A stretch of 64,000 nucleotides of DNA from Paenibacillaceae bacterium (GCA_900766135.1 CAAFUF010000017.1:1-64000); one strand, 5' to 3'; counted from the stretch's first letter, positions 8,388 to 17,002 are shown. Program-made: numbers and translations. Notes: generated from the letters alone by a model not told the origin.

Positions 8388-9001
8388 TCAAGAACCGCCA
8401 GTTTATGCTAGGCTTGGGGTGCGGACTCATTGTCGGAGCACTGCTTCTTCAGTTGATGCTGATCGGGCAAGGCGGCAGCAAAGAGCTTTATACGAAGGAG
8501 CAGATTGAACGTGCCGCCGTGCTAGCGGGTTTAAAGGTTGTGGAGGCGGATCAGGAATTGTTCACGGAGGAGGAATGGCTGGAGCGGTCCGGCCAAGCTT
8601 CGGGTACCTCCGACGACGAGGCCGGGAACACCTCCCAAACGCCGGTCGTTCCGGAGCAGCCGACTGCGCCTGCGGCACCCGAAACTCCGGATACTCCGGT
8701 GACGGACGATGGACAAGCGGTACCCGGTGCTAAAGCCGGCGAGACGAACGGACCGGTGACTCCGGATTCGCCTCAGTCAGCAACGGTGGAATACAGGATC
8801 GTCGGCGGGACGACGTTGGAAGGCGTTGCTCAAGGCTTGGAACAAGCGGGGGTCATCGCGGACAAGGAAGCGTTTTTGAAGACGGCCTTAGCCAAGAAGA
8901 TCAACTACAAGGTTCGTGCGGGGACGTATACTTTTGAGGCGGGCGAGGATTTCGATTCGATCATCTCCAAAATCTCCCCTAAGGCTTCCGGGACCGAATA
9001 G
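8384..9001 (+). CDS. Membrane-anchored protein with YceG/MltG-like N-terminal-type module
   Basis: 205 aa. One N-terminal transmembrane helix (about 8-27), an acidic Pro/Thr-rich linker (about 75-130) and a C-terminal 70-residue module (TTLEGVAQGLEQAGVI through RAGTYTFEAGEDFDSII) that resembles the LysM-like part of MltG/YceG endolytic transglycosylases. The catalytic transglycosylase domain of MltG is absent, so it is probably a peptidoglycan-binding or regulatory protein and not an enzyme. The ATG overlaps the upstream TGA (ATGA) and a strong terminator follows 11 bp downstream, making it the last gene of the fla/che operon. Confidence 0.7.
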   Translation: MIKNRQFMLGLGCGLIVGALLLQLMLIGQGGSKELYTKEQIERAAVLAGLKVVEADQELFTEEEWLERSGQASGTSDDEAGNTSQTPVVPEQPTAPAAPETPDTPVTDDGQAVPGAKAGETNGPVTPDSPQSATVEYRIVGGTTLEGVAQGLEQAGVIADKEAFLKTALAKKINYKVRAGTYTFEAGEDFDSIISKISPKASGTE

Positions 9002-9011
9002 AGGATACATG

Positions 9012-9037
9012 AAAAAGGCACCCGGGGGTGCCTTTTT
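9012..9037 (+). terminator. Rho-independent terminator ending the fla/che operon
   Basis: AAAAAGGCACCC, 3-nt GGG loop, GGTGCCTTTTT. Strong GC stem plus T-run, 11 bp after the last operon gene and ahead of the rpsB promoter. Confidence 0.9.
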
Positions 9038-9067
9038 CATATGCCGTCAATTTACGTCAAACTTCGG

Positions 9068-9096
9068 TTGCATCCCCTTTTTACTTATGGTATAGT
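9068..9096 (+). promoter_or_regulatory. SigA promoter of rpsB
   Basis: TTGCAT (9068-9073), 17-bp spacer, TATAGT (9091-9096) with an extended -10 TGG just upstream. The resulting leader is about 125 nt before the rpsB ribosome binding site, which leaves room for an autoregulatory structure that I cannot confirm. Confidence 0.65.
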
Positions 9097-9228
9097 AATT
9101 GACGGTGTTATAACGCACGCGGGATGATTCCGCCAAAGGTGCTCGCTTTTACGATAAAGGGAGTCTTGGCGGGAAATGAAACCTGCGGAGGAAGCATCAA
9201 AAAAACCAAACTTAGGAGGTGCGTGAAG

Positions 9229-9927
9229 ATGGCAGTAATCTCCATGAAACAACTGCTTGAAGCAGGCGTTCACTTCGGTCACCAGACTCGTCGCTGGAAC
9301 CCGAAAATGGATCGTTATATCTTCACCGAAAGAAACGGTATTTACATCATTGACCTGCAAAAAACGGTCAAGAAAGTGGAAGAAGCTTATAACTTCGTTA
9401 AGAGCGTTGCCGAAGAGAATGGAACCATTCTGTTCGTAGGCACGAAGAAACAAGCTCAAGACTCCGTGAAAGAGGAAGCGGAACGCGCGGGTCAATTCTA
9501 CATTAACCAACGTTGGCTGGGCGGTACGCTGACCAACTTCCAAACAATTCAAAAACGGATCGACCGTTTGAAACAACTGGAAACTTGGGAAGAAGACGGC
9601 ACGTTCACTGTACTGCCGAAGAAAGAAGTTATCATTCTTCGCAAAGAGAAAGAACGTCTCGAGAAATTCCTGGGCGGGATCAAGAACATGAAGGGCTTGC
9701 CTAGCGCTTTGTTCGTCATCGATCCTCGCAAAGAACGCATCGCGGTTGCCGAAGCCCGCAAATTGGGTATCCCGATTGTAGGTATCGTCGACACGAACTG
9801 CGATCCGGACGAAATCGACTACGTCATTCCGGGTAACGACGACGCAATCCGCGCCGTGAAGCTGTTGACTGGCAAAATGGCGGATGCCGTAATCGAAGCT
9901 CACCAAGGCGAGCAAACGACGGCTTAA
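9229..9927 (+). CDS. rpsB: 30S ribosomal protein S2
   Basis: 232 aa, beginning MAVISMKQLLEAGVHFGHQT, the canonical S2 N-terminus. ATG 9229 follows TTAGGAGGTGCG. Characteristic blocks: RRWNPKMDRYIFTERNGIYI, FVGTKKQA, QRWLGGTLTNF, and the C-terminal DTNCDPDEIDYVIPGNDDAIR. S2 is bound late in 30S assembly together with S1-type proteins. It is followed by tsf, the usual partner. It has its own promoter, and a hairpin with a T-run lies between it and tsf. Confidence 0.99.
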   Translation: MAVISMKQLLEAGVHFGHQTRRWNPKMDRYIFTERNGIYIIDLQKTVKKVEEAYNFVKSVAEENGTILFVGTKKQAQDSVKEEAERAGQFYINQRWLGGTLTNFQTIQKRIDRLKQLETWEEDGTFTVLPKKEVIILRKEKERLEKFLGGIKNMKGLPSALFVIDPRKERIAVAEARKLGIPIVGIVDTNCDPDEIDYVIPGNDDAIRAVKLLTGKMADAVIEAHQGEQTTA

Positions 9928-9963
9928 TGGCCTTGGCCATACGCTAAATCGATAAATTAAATG

Positions 9964-10007
9964 AAAAGGGTGGTTGGTAGGTGTCAAACCTCTCACTACC
10001 CTTTTTT
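9964..10007 (+). terminator. Terminator/attenuator between rpsB and tsf
   Basis: An 11-bp stem with one G-U pair (AAAAGGGTGGT with ACTACCCTTTT), an inner AGGT/ACCT stem, and a T-run. It probably makes tsf expression lower than rpsB by partial termination; no strong promoter for tsf is visible in the remaining gap. Confidence 0.75.
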
Positions 10008-10130
10008 TAAAGTGAAGAAGACGGTATAAAATCGGCTGGCCATTACGATGTTATTACATATGCGGGCGGTTTTATGCCTTTAAGACTTGAAGGGGAAAAC
10101 CCCTATATATCGATATGGAGGGAATTAAAC

Positions 10131-10781
10131 ATGGCTGTTGATGCAAAATCGGTCAAGGAACTACGTGAAAAAACCGGCGCGGGGATGCTGGATTGCAAAA
10201 AGGCGCTGGAAGAAGCAAACGGCGATATGACGAAAGCGATTGAGTTTTTGCGCGAAAAAGGTCTGGCTGCCGCTGCGAATAAAGCGGGCCGTATCGCTAC
10301 GGAAGGTGTTGTTGAATCTTATATCCACGCAGGAGGCCGTATCGGCGTTCTGGTTGAGATCAACAGTGAAACGGACTTCGTAGCCAAAAACGAACAGTTC
10401 AAAGAATTTGCTCGCGACGTTGCGATGCATATCGCTGCGATGAGTCCTCGTTACGTGCGTCGGGAAGAAGTGCCGCAAGAGGAAATCGAGAAAGAGAAGG
10501 AAATCCTGAAAGCTCAAGCCTTGAACGAAGGCAAACCGGAGAAAATCGTCGAGAAAATGGTCGAAGGCCGCATCGGCAAATACTACGAAGAGTTCTGCTT
10601 GATGGAACAAGCTTTCGTTAAAGATCCGGACAAAACGATCGCTCAACTGCTGAATGAAAAAATCAGCACCATCGGCGAAAACATCTCCATTCGCCGCTTC
10701 GTCCGCTACGAGCTCGGCGAGGGCCTGGAGAAAAAGGTGGACAACTTCGTAGAGGAAGTCATGTCCCAAGTCAACAAATAA
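10131..10781 (+). CDS. tsf: Elongation factor Ts
   Basis: Nucleotide exchange factor for EF-Tu. 216 aa: an N-terminal UBA-like domain starting MAVDAKSVKELREKTGAGML, the TDFVAKN signature (about residue 80) that contacts EF-Tu, and a single core half, as in the compact Firmicute form. Start at 10131 after ATGGAGGGAATTAAAC. A terminator follows at 10804. Confidence 0.99.
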   Translation: MAVDAKSVKELREKTGAGMLDCKKALEEANGDMTKAIEFLREKGLAAAANKAGRIATEGVVESYIHAGGRIGVLVEINSETDFVAKNEQFKEFARDVAMHIAAMSPRYVRREEVPQEEIEKEKEILKAQALNEGKPEKIVEKMVEGRIGKYYEEFCLMEQAFVKDPDKTIAQLLNEKISTIGENISIRRFVRYELGEGLEKKVDNFVEEVMSQVNK

Positions 10782-10803
10782 GCAAACCATCTCACATACA
10801 TGT

Positions 10804-10841
10804 GAAGGAAAGTTGGAACACGCCGTGTTCCTTCTTTTTTA
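10804..10841 (+). terminator. Terminator after tsf
   Basis: GGAACAC / GTGTTCC stem flanked by GAAGGAA / TTCCTTC complementarity and followed by a T-run; pyrH starts 34 bp later, so it is likely a partial stop within the cluster. Confidence 0.75.
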
Positions 10842-10874
10842 ACCCGCGAATGAGTTCGATGTGGAGGTATACAT

Positions 10875-11603
10875 TTGGAACAGCCAGTGTTTAAACGTGT
10901 TGTCTTAAAGGTCAGCGGGGAGTCGTTAGCCGGCCAAAACGGTTACGGCATCGACGCCGAGACGATTTCATCCATCGCCGAGCAGGTGAAGGAAGTGGTG
11001 GAGCTTGGCGTGCAGGTGGCCATCGTATGCGGCGGCGGCAACATCTGGCGCGGGATTGCCGGCAGCGCCAAAGGCATTGACCGCGCCACCGCCGACTATA
11101 TGGGGATGCTCGCCACAGTGATGAATTCCCTGGCTTTGCAGGACGCGCTCGAGCAAATCGAGGTGCCCACCCGGGTGCAAACCTCGATCGCGATGCAACA
11201 AATCGCCGAACCGTACATCCGGCGCCGGGCGATCCGCCATTTGGAGAAAGGCCGGGTCGTGATATTTGCGGCGGGCACGGGCAATCCGTTCTTTTCCACG
11301 GACACGACGGCAGCGCTGCGAGCGGCTGAAATCGAAGCCGAAGTGATCCTGATGGCGAAGAATAAAGTGGATGGCGTATACTCCGCTGATCCGTTTGTTG
11401 ATCCGACCGCGGTGAAGTATGAATCCCTCACGTATTTGGAAGTGCTGAACAAGAACCTGGGGGTCATGGATTCCACGGCGTCCTCGCTGTGCATGGACAA
11501 TGATATCCCGTTGATCGTTTTTGCCATTACGGAACAAGGGAACATTAAGCGCGTCGTTCTCGGTGAGAAAATCGGGACGATCGTCAAAGGGAGTGTAGAT
11601 TAA
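10875..11603 (+). CDS. pyrH: Uridylate kinase (UMP kinase)
   Basis: Converts UMP to UDP in pyrimidine nucleotide synthesis. 242 aa, TTG start after GTGGAGGTATACA. Amino-acid-kinase fold signatures: VVLKVSGESLAG at the N-terminus (phosphate-binding), CGGGNIWRG, and FFSTDTTAALRAAE in the nucleotide-binding region. The last base of its stop codon is the first base of the frr ATG (TAATG), so the two are translationally coupled, as in most bacteria. Confidence 0.98.
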   Translation: MEQPVFKRVVLKVSGESLAGQNGYGIDAETISSIAEQVKEVVELGVQVAIVCGGGNIWRGIAGSAKGIDRATADYMGMLATVMNSLALQDALEQIEVPTRVQTSIAMQQIAEPYIRRRAIRHLEKGRVVIFAAGTGNPFFSTDTTAALRAAEIEAEVILMAKNKVDGVYSADPFVDPTAVKYESLTYLEVLNKNLGVMDSTASSLCMDNDIPLIVFAITEQGNIKRVVLGEKIGTIVKGSVD

Positions 11604-12157
11604 TGCCGCAAACGATTAAGAAACATGCCGAAGAACGCATGGACAAAGCGATTCAGGCCCTGAAAAGAGACCTATCGACGCTTCGCGCCGGAAGAGCTAC
11701 GCCTTCGCTGCTTGATCGCATTCAGGTTGATTATTACGGTTCGCCGACCCCAATCAACCAATTGGCCAATATCAACACGCCGGATTCCCGGACGTTGATG
11801 ATCCAGCCTTGGGACAAATCGTCGCTATCGGAAATCGAGCGGGCGATCCAGAAATCGGATCTCGGGTTAACCCCCGCGAACGACGGTACGTCCATTCGCT
11901 TGTCCATTCCGGCCTTGACCGAAGAACGCCGCGTCGAGCTCGTGAAAATGACGAAGAAATTCGGCGAAGAGGCGAAGGTCGCGATCCGCAATATCCGCCG
12001 CGACGCGAACGACGACATCAAGAAGCTGGAGAAAACCGATATTTCCGAGGACGAGTCGCGCCGGCACCAGGAAGACATTCAGAAAACGACGGATAAGTTT
12101 ATCGCGGAAGTGGATAAGGTCCTCGCTGCGAAAGAAAAAGAGATCATGGAAGTCTAA
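11603..12157 (+). CDS. frr: Ribosome recycling factor
   Basis: Splits post-termination ribosomes with EF-G. 184 aa, the standard RRF length. The domain I helices are visible as LKRDLSTLRAGRATPSLLD and the C-terminal RNIRRDANDDIKKLEK; the domain II insert starts VDYYGSPTPINQLA. The start overlaps the pyrH stop by one base, and a strong terminator follows immediately. Confidence 0.99.
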   Translation: MPQTIKKHAEERMDKAIQALKRDLSTLRAGRATPSLLDRIQVDYYGSPTPINQLANINTPDSRTLMIQPWDKSSLSEIERAIQKSDLGLTPANDGTSIRLSIPALTEERRVELVKMTKKFGEEAKVAIRNIRRDANDDIKKLEKTDISEDESRRHQEDIQKTTDKFIAEVDKVLAAKEKEIMEV

Positions 12158-12205
12158 GAGACAAAAAGCGGCCCCTCCTATTACGGTGGGGTTTTGTCTC
12201 TTTTT
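12158..12205 (+). terminator. Terminator after frr
   Basis: Perfect GAGACAAAA / TTTTGTCTC outer stem with a CCCC / GGGG inner stem and TTTTT; the stem begins at the frr stop codon. uppS is 23 bp further on. Confidence 0.85.
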
Positions 12206-12228
12206 CATCATCGGCTGGAGGAAAAGGA

Positions 12229-12996
12229 ATGATCAAGCTATTTCAACCCTGGCGGAAAAAGAAGAGTCCTGGGGCATCCGTCAGCCTGTCCCCGGACAAT
12301 ATCCCGAAACATGTCGCCATTATTATGGACGGTAACGGAAGATGGGCGCGCAGGCTGGGTTTGCCGAGAATCGTCGGCCATCGATCGGGGATGAAAGCCG
12401 TGAAACGGGCCACGATTGCGGCGGACGAACTTGGCATTTCCATTTTGACGCTATACGCTTTCTCGACGGAGAACTGGAAACGGCCGAAGGATGAAGTCGA
12501 TTTTCTGATGTCGCTGCCGCAGGAGTTTCTGGCGATTGAACTGGATGAGTTGGTCGAGAAGAACGTCCAGGTGCGAATGATGGGGTATACAGATGAACTG
12601 CCCAAGCATACGATTGCCGCCATGGAGGAAGCGATTGAGCGGACGAAACATAACACGGGCTTGATCTTGAATTTTGCCTTGAATTACGGCAGCCGCCGCG
12701 AGATTACGGAAAGCGTGAAGGATATCGCCAGGGCCGTCCAGTCTGGCGAGCTGTCGGTGGATGACATTACGTCGGACACGTTCGAATCCAGGTTGCTATC
12801 CGCCGGTTTGCCTGAACCTGACTTGCTGATCCGCACGAGCGGAGAATTGCGGTTGAGTAATTTTATGCTTTGGCAAACGGCTTATAGCGAATTGTGGTTC
12901 ACGGATATCCTCTGGCCGGATTTCGGCAAGGAACATCTGGTTGAAGCGGTGGCGGAGTATCAGCGCCGCACGCGGCGATACGGCGGATTAACCTAG
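12229..12996 (+). CDS. uppS: Isoprenyl transferase, undecaprenyl diphosphate synthase
   Basis: cis-Prenyltransferase that extends FPP with IPP to the C55 carrier lipid of cell-wall synthesis. 255 aa; the catalytic motif IIMDGNGRWA is intact, followed by GHRSGM, the LYAFSTENWKRP block, and the C-terminal PEPDLLIRTSGELRLSNF and YSELWF signatures. It has a basic N-terminal extension of about 25 residues. ATG follows GGAGGAAAAGGA. Next to cdsA as in B. subtilis. Confidence 0.98.
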   Translation: MIKLFQPWRKKKSPGASVSLSPDNIPKHVAIIMDGNGRWARRLGLPRIVGHRSGMKAVKRATIAADELGISILTLYAFSTENWKRPKDEVDFLMSLPQEFLAIELDELVEKNVQVRMMGYTDELPKHTIAAMEEAIERTKHNTGLILNFALNYGSRREITESVKDIARAVQSGELSVDDITSDTFESRLLSAGLPEPDLLIRTSGELRLSNFMLWQTAYSELWFTDILWPDFGKEHLVEAVAEYQRRTRRYGGLT

Positions 12997-13015
12997 CGAT
13001 GGAAGGTGTAGACTG

Positions 13016-13813
13016 GTGAAACAGCGGTTGATTACGGGCATCATCGCCGGCGGCTTTTTCCTCGGAATGTGCTGGTTGGGCGGAACCCTCTATCATGTAC
13101 TAATTTTGCTTATGGCTCTGATCGGATATTACGAATTTGTGCGAATGACCCGTATCCCGGCGTTCCAAGGACCCGCTATTCTGGGTTACTTAGGCGTGGT
13201 CTATTTCGCGTTTCCGTGGCGCCTGCTCGATATCGCCAGACCGCTTGGCGATTCCGCGGTGTTGTGGTTGTTCATGCTGCTCTTTTTGGCCGTGACCGTG
13301 ATCAGCAAAAACGAGATGCCGATCGGCCAGGTCGCGATGTTGTATCTAGGCATGGTTTACGTCGGCATCGGATTTGCGGCCATCGCGGAAACGCGCAATA
13401 CGGCCGACGGCCATGGCCTGTTCTGGACGTTTCTGATGCTGGCGGCGATATGGAGCAGCGATGCGGGAGCCTATTTCACCGGCCGCCGCTTCGGCAAACA
13501 CAAGCTGTGGCCCGCGATCAGCCCGAACAAAACCGTGGAGGGGGCGCTGGGCGGCGTCTTGCTCGCCGTTATCGTTGCCGTCATCTTCGCGTTTGCTTCC
13601 GGCGGATTGCTTACGGTCGGACGAGCTGTGCTGCTTGGGATTTCCGCTGCCGTGGTCGGTCAATTTGGCGACCTGATCCAATCGGCGTACAAGCGCGTTT
13701 ACGGCATTAAGGATTCGGGCAAGCTGCTGCCCGGCCATGGCGGGATTTTGGACCGGTGCGATAGTTGGATTGCGGTGTTCCCGTTCATACATATCCTAAC
13801 CCTCCTTCCTTAA
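13016..13813 (+). CDS. cdsA: Phosphatidate cytidylyltransferase
   Basis: Makes CDP-diacylglycerol from phosphatidate and CTP, the precursor used by PgsA (56877). 265 aa, integral membrane protein with about 7-8 hydrophobic helices. The CDS signature is intact near the C-terminus (YKRVYGIKDSGKLLPGHGG, then LDRCDS). GTG start after GGAAGGTG. The gene ends in a 420-bp repeat-bearing gap. Confidence 0.97.
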   Translation: MKQRLITGIIAGGFFLGMCWLGGTLYHVLILLMALIGYYEFVRMTRIPAFQGPAILGYLGVVYFAFPWRLLDIARPLGDSAVLWLFMLLFLAVTVISKNEMPIGQVAMLYLGMVYVGIGFAAIAETRNTADGHGLFWTFLMLAAIWSSDAGAYFTGRRFGKHKLWPAISPNKTVEGALGGVLLAVIVAVIFAFASGGLLTVGRAVLLGISAAVVGQFGDLIQSAYKRVYGIKDSGKLLPGHGGILDRCDSWIAVFPFIHILTLLP

Positions 13814-13840
13814 CAAGGAGGATTTAAAATCGGCTTCCCC

Positions 13841-13985
13841 TCACGAAGAGGGTGCAAGGAAGCTAGCTCGGCATCGAATCTTGAATTCAGCCGGGCCCTC
13901 CGCTGCTCACGTAGCTTCCAGCTACGCTGCGCTGCGCTGCTCAGTCCCTAGCTTTCATTCAACCTTCTCGGTGCTGAAAACCCGA
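13841..13985 (+). repeat. Dispersed repeat, copy A (upstream of dxr, inverted relative to copy B)
   Basis: About 145 bp whose reverse complement closely matches 15415-15556 downstream of dxr; shared blocks include AGCTAGCTCGGCATCGAATC, GCTGCTCACGTAG and ATTCAACCTTCTCGGTGCTG. It contains a small CGTAG/CTACG hairpin and a short GCTGC run. A truncated third copy is at 22962-23025. No open reading frame worth calling. Confidence 0.85.
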
Positions 13986-14005
13986 CTCGATCCCTCATGC
14001 GCCGG

Positions 14006-14190
14006 GCTAACGGACTTCAGTGACCTTATTGGTGCAAGAAAGACAGGTTTCTGAAGCTAACGGATCTCAGAGACCTTATTGGGGCCAAAGCCATCTAGCT
14101 GGCTGGTTTATACACTAAATAACGCTGCTGGAGTCCGTTATAGCGGGAAATGATCGGGAAATAGATGAATAACGGCGCTACAGTCCGTAA
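14006..14190 (+). repeat. Four copies of a ~25-bp REP-like repeat before dxr
   Basis: Two direct copies of CTAACGGA-YCAG-GACCTTATTGG lie exactly 50 bp apart (14007-14032 and 14057-14082), and two copies on the opposite strand start near 14115 and 14166 (AATAACG-GCT-AGTCCGT). The unit is an imperfect palindrome of the TAACGG...CCTTA type. It fills the rest of the cdsA-dxr gap; no promoter with good boxes was seen. Confidence 0.65.
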
Positions 14191-14235
14191 GTAAGTTTTG
14201 GTTCTCTTTGAATCTCTGTGAACACGAGGTGCAAC

Positions 14236-15375
14236 ATGAAAAAAATCGCGTTGATCGGTTCGACCGGTTCCATAGGCACGCAAACGCTGGATGTACTCCG
14301 GGCATATCCCGAGGAGTTCCGGCTGGAAGGCTTGGCGGCTGGTAATAATATTGAGTTGTTTGCCCGGCAAGTCCAAGAGTTTCGGCCCCGAAAAGCATCT
14401 GTCGCCACCAAAGAATTAGCCGACCAGATTCGTCCGCAGTTGCCTGGGGGCGTTGAGCTTTACTATGGCGAACAGGGGTTGATCGAAGTGGCGGCGGGAA
14501 CCGATGCTGATACGGTTGTGACGGCCATTGTCGGCAGCGCGGGGTTGCCTGCGACGTTAGCGGCCATCGAGGAAGGCAAGCACATCGCGTTGGCGAACAA
14601 GGAGACGCTGGTGACAGCAGGGCACCTGGTTACGGAATCAGCCCGGCGCAAGGGTGTAGCGCTGCTTCCCGTGGATAGCGAGCACTCTGCCATTTTTCAA
14701 TGCTTGAACGGCGAGCACCGGGAAGAAGTCAGTCAAATCACGTTGACCGCCTCCGGCGGATCGTTCCGCGACCTGACGCGGGAGCAGTTGAGGGACGTTA
14801 CGGTAGAGGATGCCTTAAAGCATCCCAATTGGGCGATGGGCGCCAAAATCACCATCGATTCAGCCACGATGGTCAACAAAGGATTGGAAGTGATCGAGGC
14901 CCACTGGCTGTTTGGTCTTCCTTTTGAGCAAATCGGAGTCTTGTTGCACCCGGAAAGCATCATCCACTCCTTCGTTGAGTATCGTGACGGCAGCGTGATC
15001 GCTCAGCTCGGAACGCCGGATATGCGCGTGCCGATCCAATATGCGCTCACCTATCCGCATCGCTGGGCTTCGGCCGCGAAACGGTTGTCGCTGGCCGAGG
15101 TCGGGAAGCTGCATTTTCGCGAGATGGACTTTGACCGGTTCCCTTGTTTAAGACTAGCCTACGAGTGTGGTAAAATAGGAGGTACGGCAACCAGCGTTTA
15201 TAACGCCGCGAATGAAGCAGCCGTCGCCCGCTTTTTGAAGGGGGATATTCCTTTCCTGCAGATCGAGGCCATTATTGAAACGGTTTTAACCAAACATGAA
15301 ACCCAGGCCCACCCGGATCTGGAAACGATCCGCGAGGCGGATCGCTGGGCCAGAGCCTTGGCCGAGACGCTGTAA
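14236..15375 (+). CDS. dxr: 1-deoxy-D-xylulose 5-phosphate reductoisomerase
   Basis: Second step of the MEP isoprenoid pathway (DXP to MEP, NADPH-dependent), feeding UppS. 379 aa. N-terminal NADPH motif IGSTGSIGTQTLDV, the central LANKETLV and LLPVDSEHSAIFQ blocks with the metal/substrate residues, and NHPN-type TVEDALKHPNWAMG and MVNKGLEVIEA segments. ATG 14236 follows GAGGTG; an earlier GTG lacks a site. The gene is isolated between two inverted copies of a dispersed repeat. Confidence 0.98.
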   Translation: MKKIALIGSTGSIGTQTLDVLRAYPEEFRLEGLAAGNNIELFARQVQEFRPRKASVATKELADQIRPQLPGGVELYYGEQGLIEVAAGTDADTVVTAIVGSAGLPATLAAIEEGKHIALANKETLVTAGHLVTESARRKGVALLPVDSEHSAIFQCLNGEHREEVSQITLTASGGSFRDLTREQLRDVTVEDALKHPNWAMGAKITIDSATMVNKGLEVIEAHWLFGLPFEQIGVLLHPESIIHSFVEYRDGSVIAQLGTPDMRVPIQYALTYPHRWASAAKRLSLAEVGKLHFREMDFDRFPCLRLAYECGKIGGTATSVYNAANEAAVARFLKGDIPFLQIEAIIETVLTKHETQAHPDLETIREADRWARALAETL

Positions 15376-15414
15376 CTCAGACTAGCTTCGTAGATTCATT
15401 TCGGTATCAAAAGG

Positions 15415-15556
15415 TTCGGCTTTTCAGCACCGAGAAGGTTGAATGAAGCTAGGGATTGAGCAGCGCAGTGTAGGTAAATCCTACGTGAGCAGCGGAAGGC
15501 CCGGTTGAATTCAAGATTCGATGCCGAGCTAGCTTCGTTGCATCGCTTCGTGATCA
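15415..15556 (-). repeat. Dispersed repeat, copy B (downstream of dxr)
   Basis: Inverted copy of 13841-13985. On the + strand it reads CAGCACCGAGAAGGTTGAAT ... GAATTCAAGATTCGATGCCG ... GCTTCGTGATC. It contains a GTAGG-TAAAT-CCTAC hairpin where copy A has its own hairpin, i.e. the structure is kept while loop bases differ. The pair brackets dxr exactly. Confidence 0.85.
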
Positions 15557-15654
15557 AAAGCTGGGGGTGGCGGTATTCTCTTGTGCCTGATCGGAGAATA
15601 TATTAATCTAAAGTAACGTTGGACGATCCGTGGCCAGAAGGGGGATGCTTACGC

Positions 15655-16929
15655 TTGGAATTGCTGAAAATCATATTTTTGACGGTGCTCATGTTTTTCG
15701 TCATCGTCACGGTGCATGAATGGGGACATTACTTCTTTGCGAAGCGCGCCGGCATTTTGGTACGGGAGTTTGCCATCGGTTTTGGCCCCAAGCTGCTGTC
15801 ATTCAAGCGGGACGAGACCCAATTCACCTTGCGTTTGCTGCCTTTCGGCGGTTACGCGCGTATGGCGGGCGAGGATCCGGAGCTGATTCAGATCTCGGAC
15901 GGACAGACTATCGCCTTGCGTTTGGAGAACGACCTGGTCCGGAAGATTTACCTGGATCGGTTGGACAGCCGGAAGAACGTGATCCGCGGCGAGGTACAGC
16001 ATATCGATCTCGAAGACGATCTTGCGGTACGTTTGGACGTGGACGGCGAAGCGCTGACCTACAAAGTGCATCCGCAGGCGATGATGGTGACGAAAGGGAA
16101 AGAGACGCAAATCGCCCCAAGAGACCGGCAATACGGCAGCAAAACGGTAGGGCAGCGCGCCTTATCGATATTTGCCGGTCCGCTGATGAACTTTATTTTG
16201 GCGTTCGTGTTGTTTGCCCTGCATACCCAAATGGCGGGAATTCCGCTGGACCAGCCTAGCCATCTGCAGATCGGTGAAGTCATGAAAGGGATGCCGGCCG
16301 CAGAAGTCGGGCTGAAAACGGGGGATATCATCGAAACGATCAACGGAACTCCGGTAGGGACCGATGCGAATAAAATGATCGAAATGATTCAGGCTTCGAA
16401 AAATCAGCCAATGACGTGGACGGTTAAACGCGGCGAAGAAACGCTGAAGGTGACGATCACCCCGAAAGGGGCTGAGAACGAAGACGGCAAAATCGGAAGT
16501 ACGATCATCACCGTTTTCCCGACGCGCAGCGCGTCGTTCGGAGAAACGTTCCAAGTTGCAGGGGAGGATATGGTCAACACTACCAAGGCGATTTTTCTCG
16601 GCTTCCAGCAATTGATCAACCGTTTTAACATGGACGATTTGGGAGGTCCGGTCCGCACGTTTGAGGTTACCGGCCAAATCGCGAAGCAGGGGATCGTGCA
16701 GTTGACGTATTGGGCGGCAATTTTGAGCCTCTACCTGGGGATCTTTAACCTGTTGCCAATCCCGGCGTTGGACGGAAGCCGTCTTATATTCCTGGGGGTC
16801 GAGGCCCTGCGCGGCAAACCGATCGATCCGAACCGCGAAGGCATGGTGCATTTCATCGGATTCGCGATGCTGTTCCTGCTCATGATTGCGGTCACTTATA
16901 ACGACATTTTGCGCTTGATTCACGGCTGA
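15655..16929 (+). CDS. rseP: RIP metalloprotease RseP/RasP (site-2 protease)
   Basis: Intramembrane zinc protease that cleaves anti-sigma factors and signal-peptide remnants. 424 aa from TTG 15655 (AGAAGGGGG upstream; an earlier in-frame TTG at 15619 is possible). Zinc motif HEWGH at about residue 21 in the first helix, a PDZ domain (about 200-280, with GLKTGDIIETING), and the second active-site motif NLLPIPALDGSRL at about 365. C-terminal membrane helices complete the fold. Order dxr-rseP-proS-polC is as in B. subtilis. Confidence 0.97.
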   Translation: MELLKIIFLTVLMFFVIVTVHEWGHYFFAKRAGILVREFAIGFGPKLLSFKRDETQFTLRLLPFGGYARMAGEDPELIQISDGQTIALRLENDLVRKIYLDRLDSRKNVIRGEVQHIDLEDDLAVRLDVDGEALTYKVHPQAMMVTKGKETQIAPRDRQYGSKTVGQRALSIFAGPLMNFILAFVLFALHTQMAGIPLDQPSHLQIGEVMKGMPAAEVGLKTGDIIETINGTPVGTDANKMIEMIQASKNQPMTWTVKRGEETLKVTITPKGAENEDGKIGSTIITVFPTRSASFGETFQVAGEDMVNTTKAIFLGFQQLINRFNMDDLGGPVRTFEVTGQIAKQGIVQLTYWAAILSLYLGIFNLLPIPALDGSRLIFLGVEALRGKPIDPNREGMVHFIGFAMLFLLMIAVTYNDILRLIHG

Positions 16930-17002
16930 TCCTGACGAAGGCGGCCGGTTTTGGCGCACGTGTACATTAAACTTGTGGTTTTACGGGAGGACAAAGGTTC
17001 TT

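Noticed and set aside
10011..10130. Separate promoter for tsf
   Set aside because: A TATAAA-like box near 10024 has no acceptable -35 at 16-18 bp.
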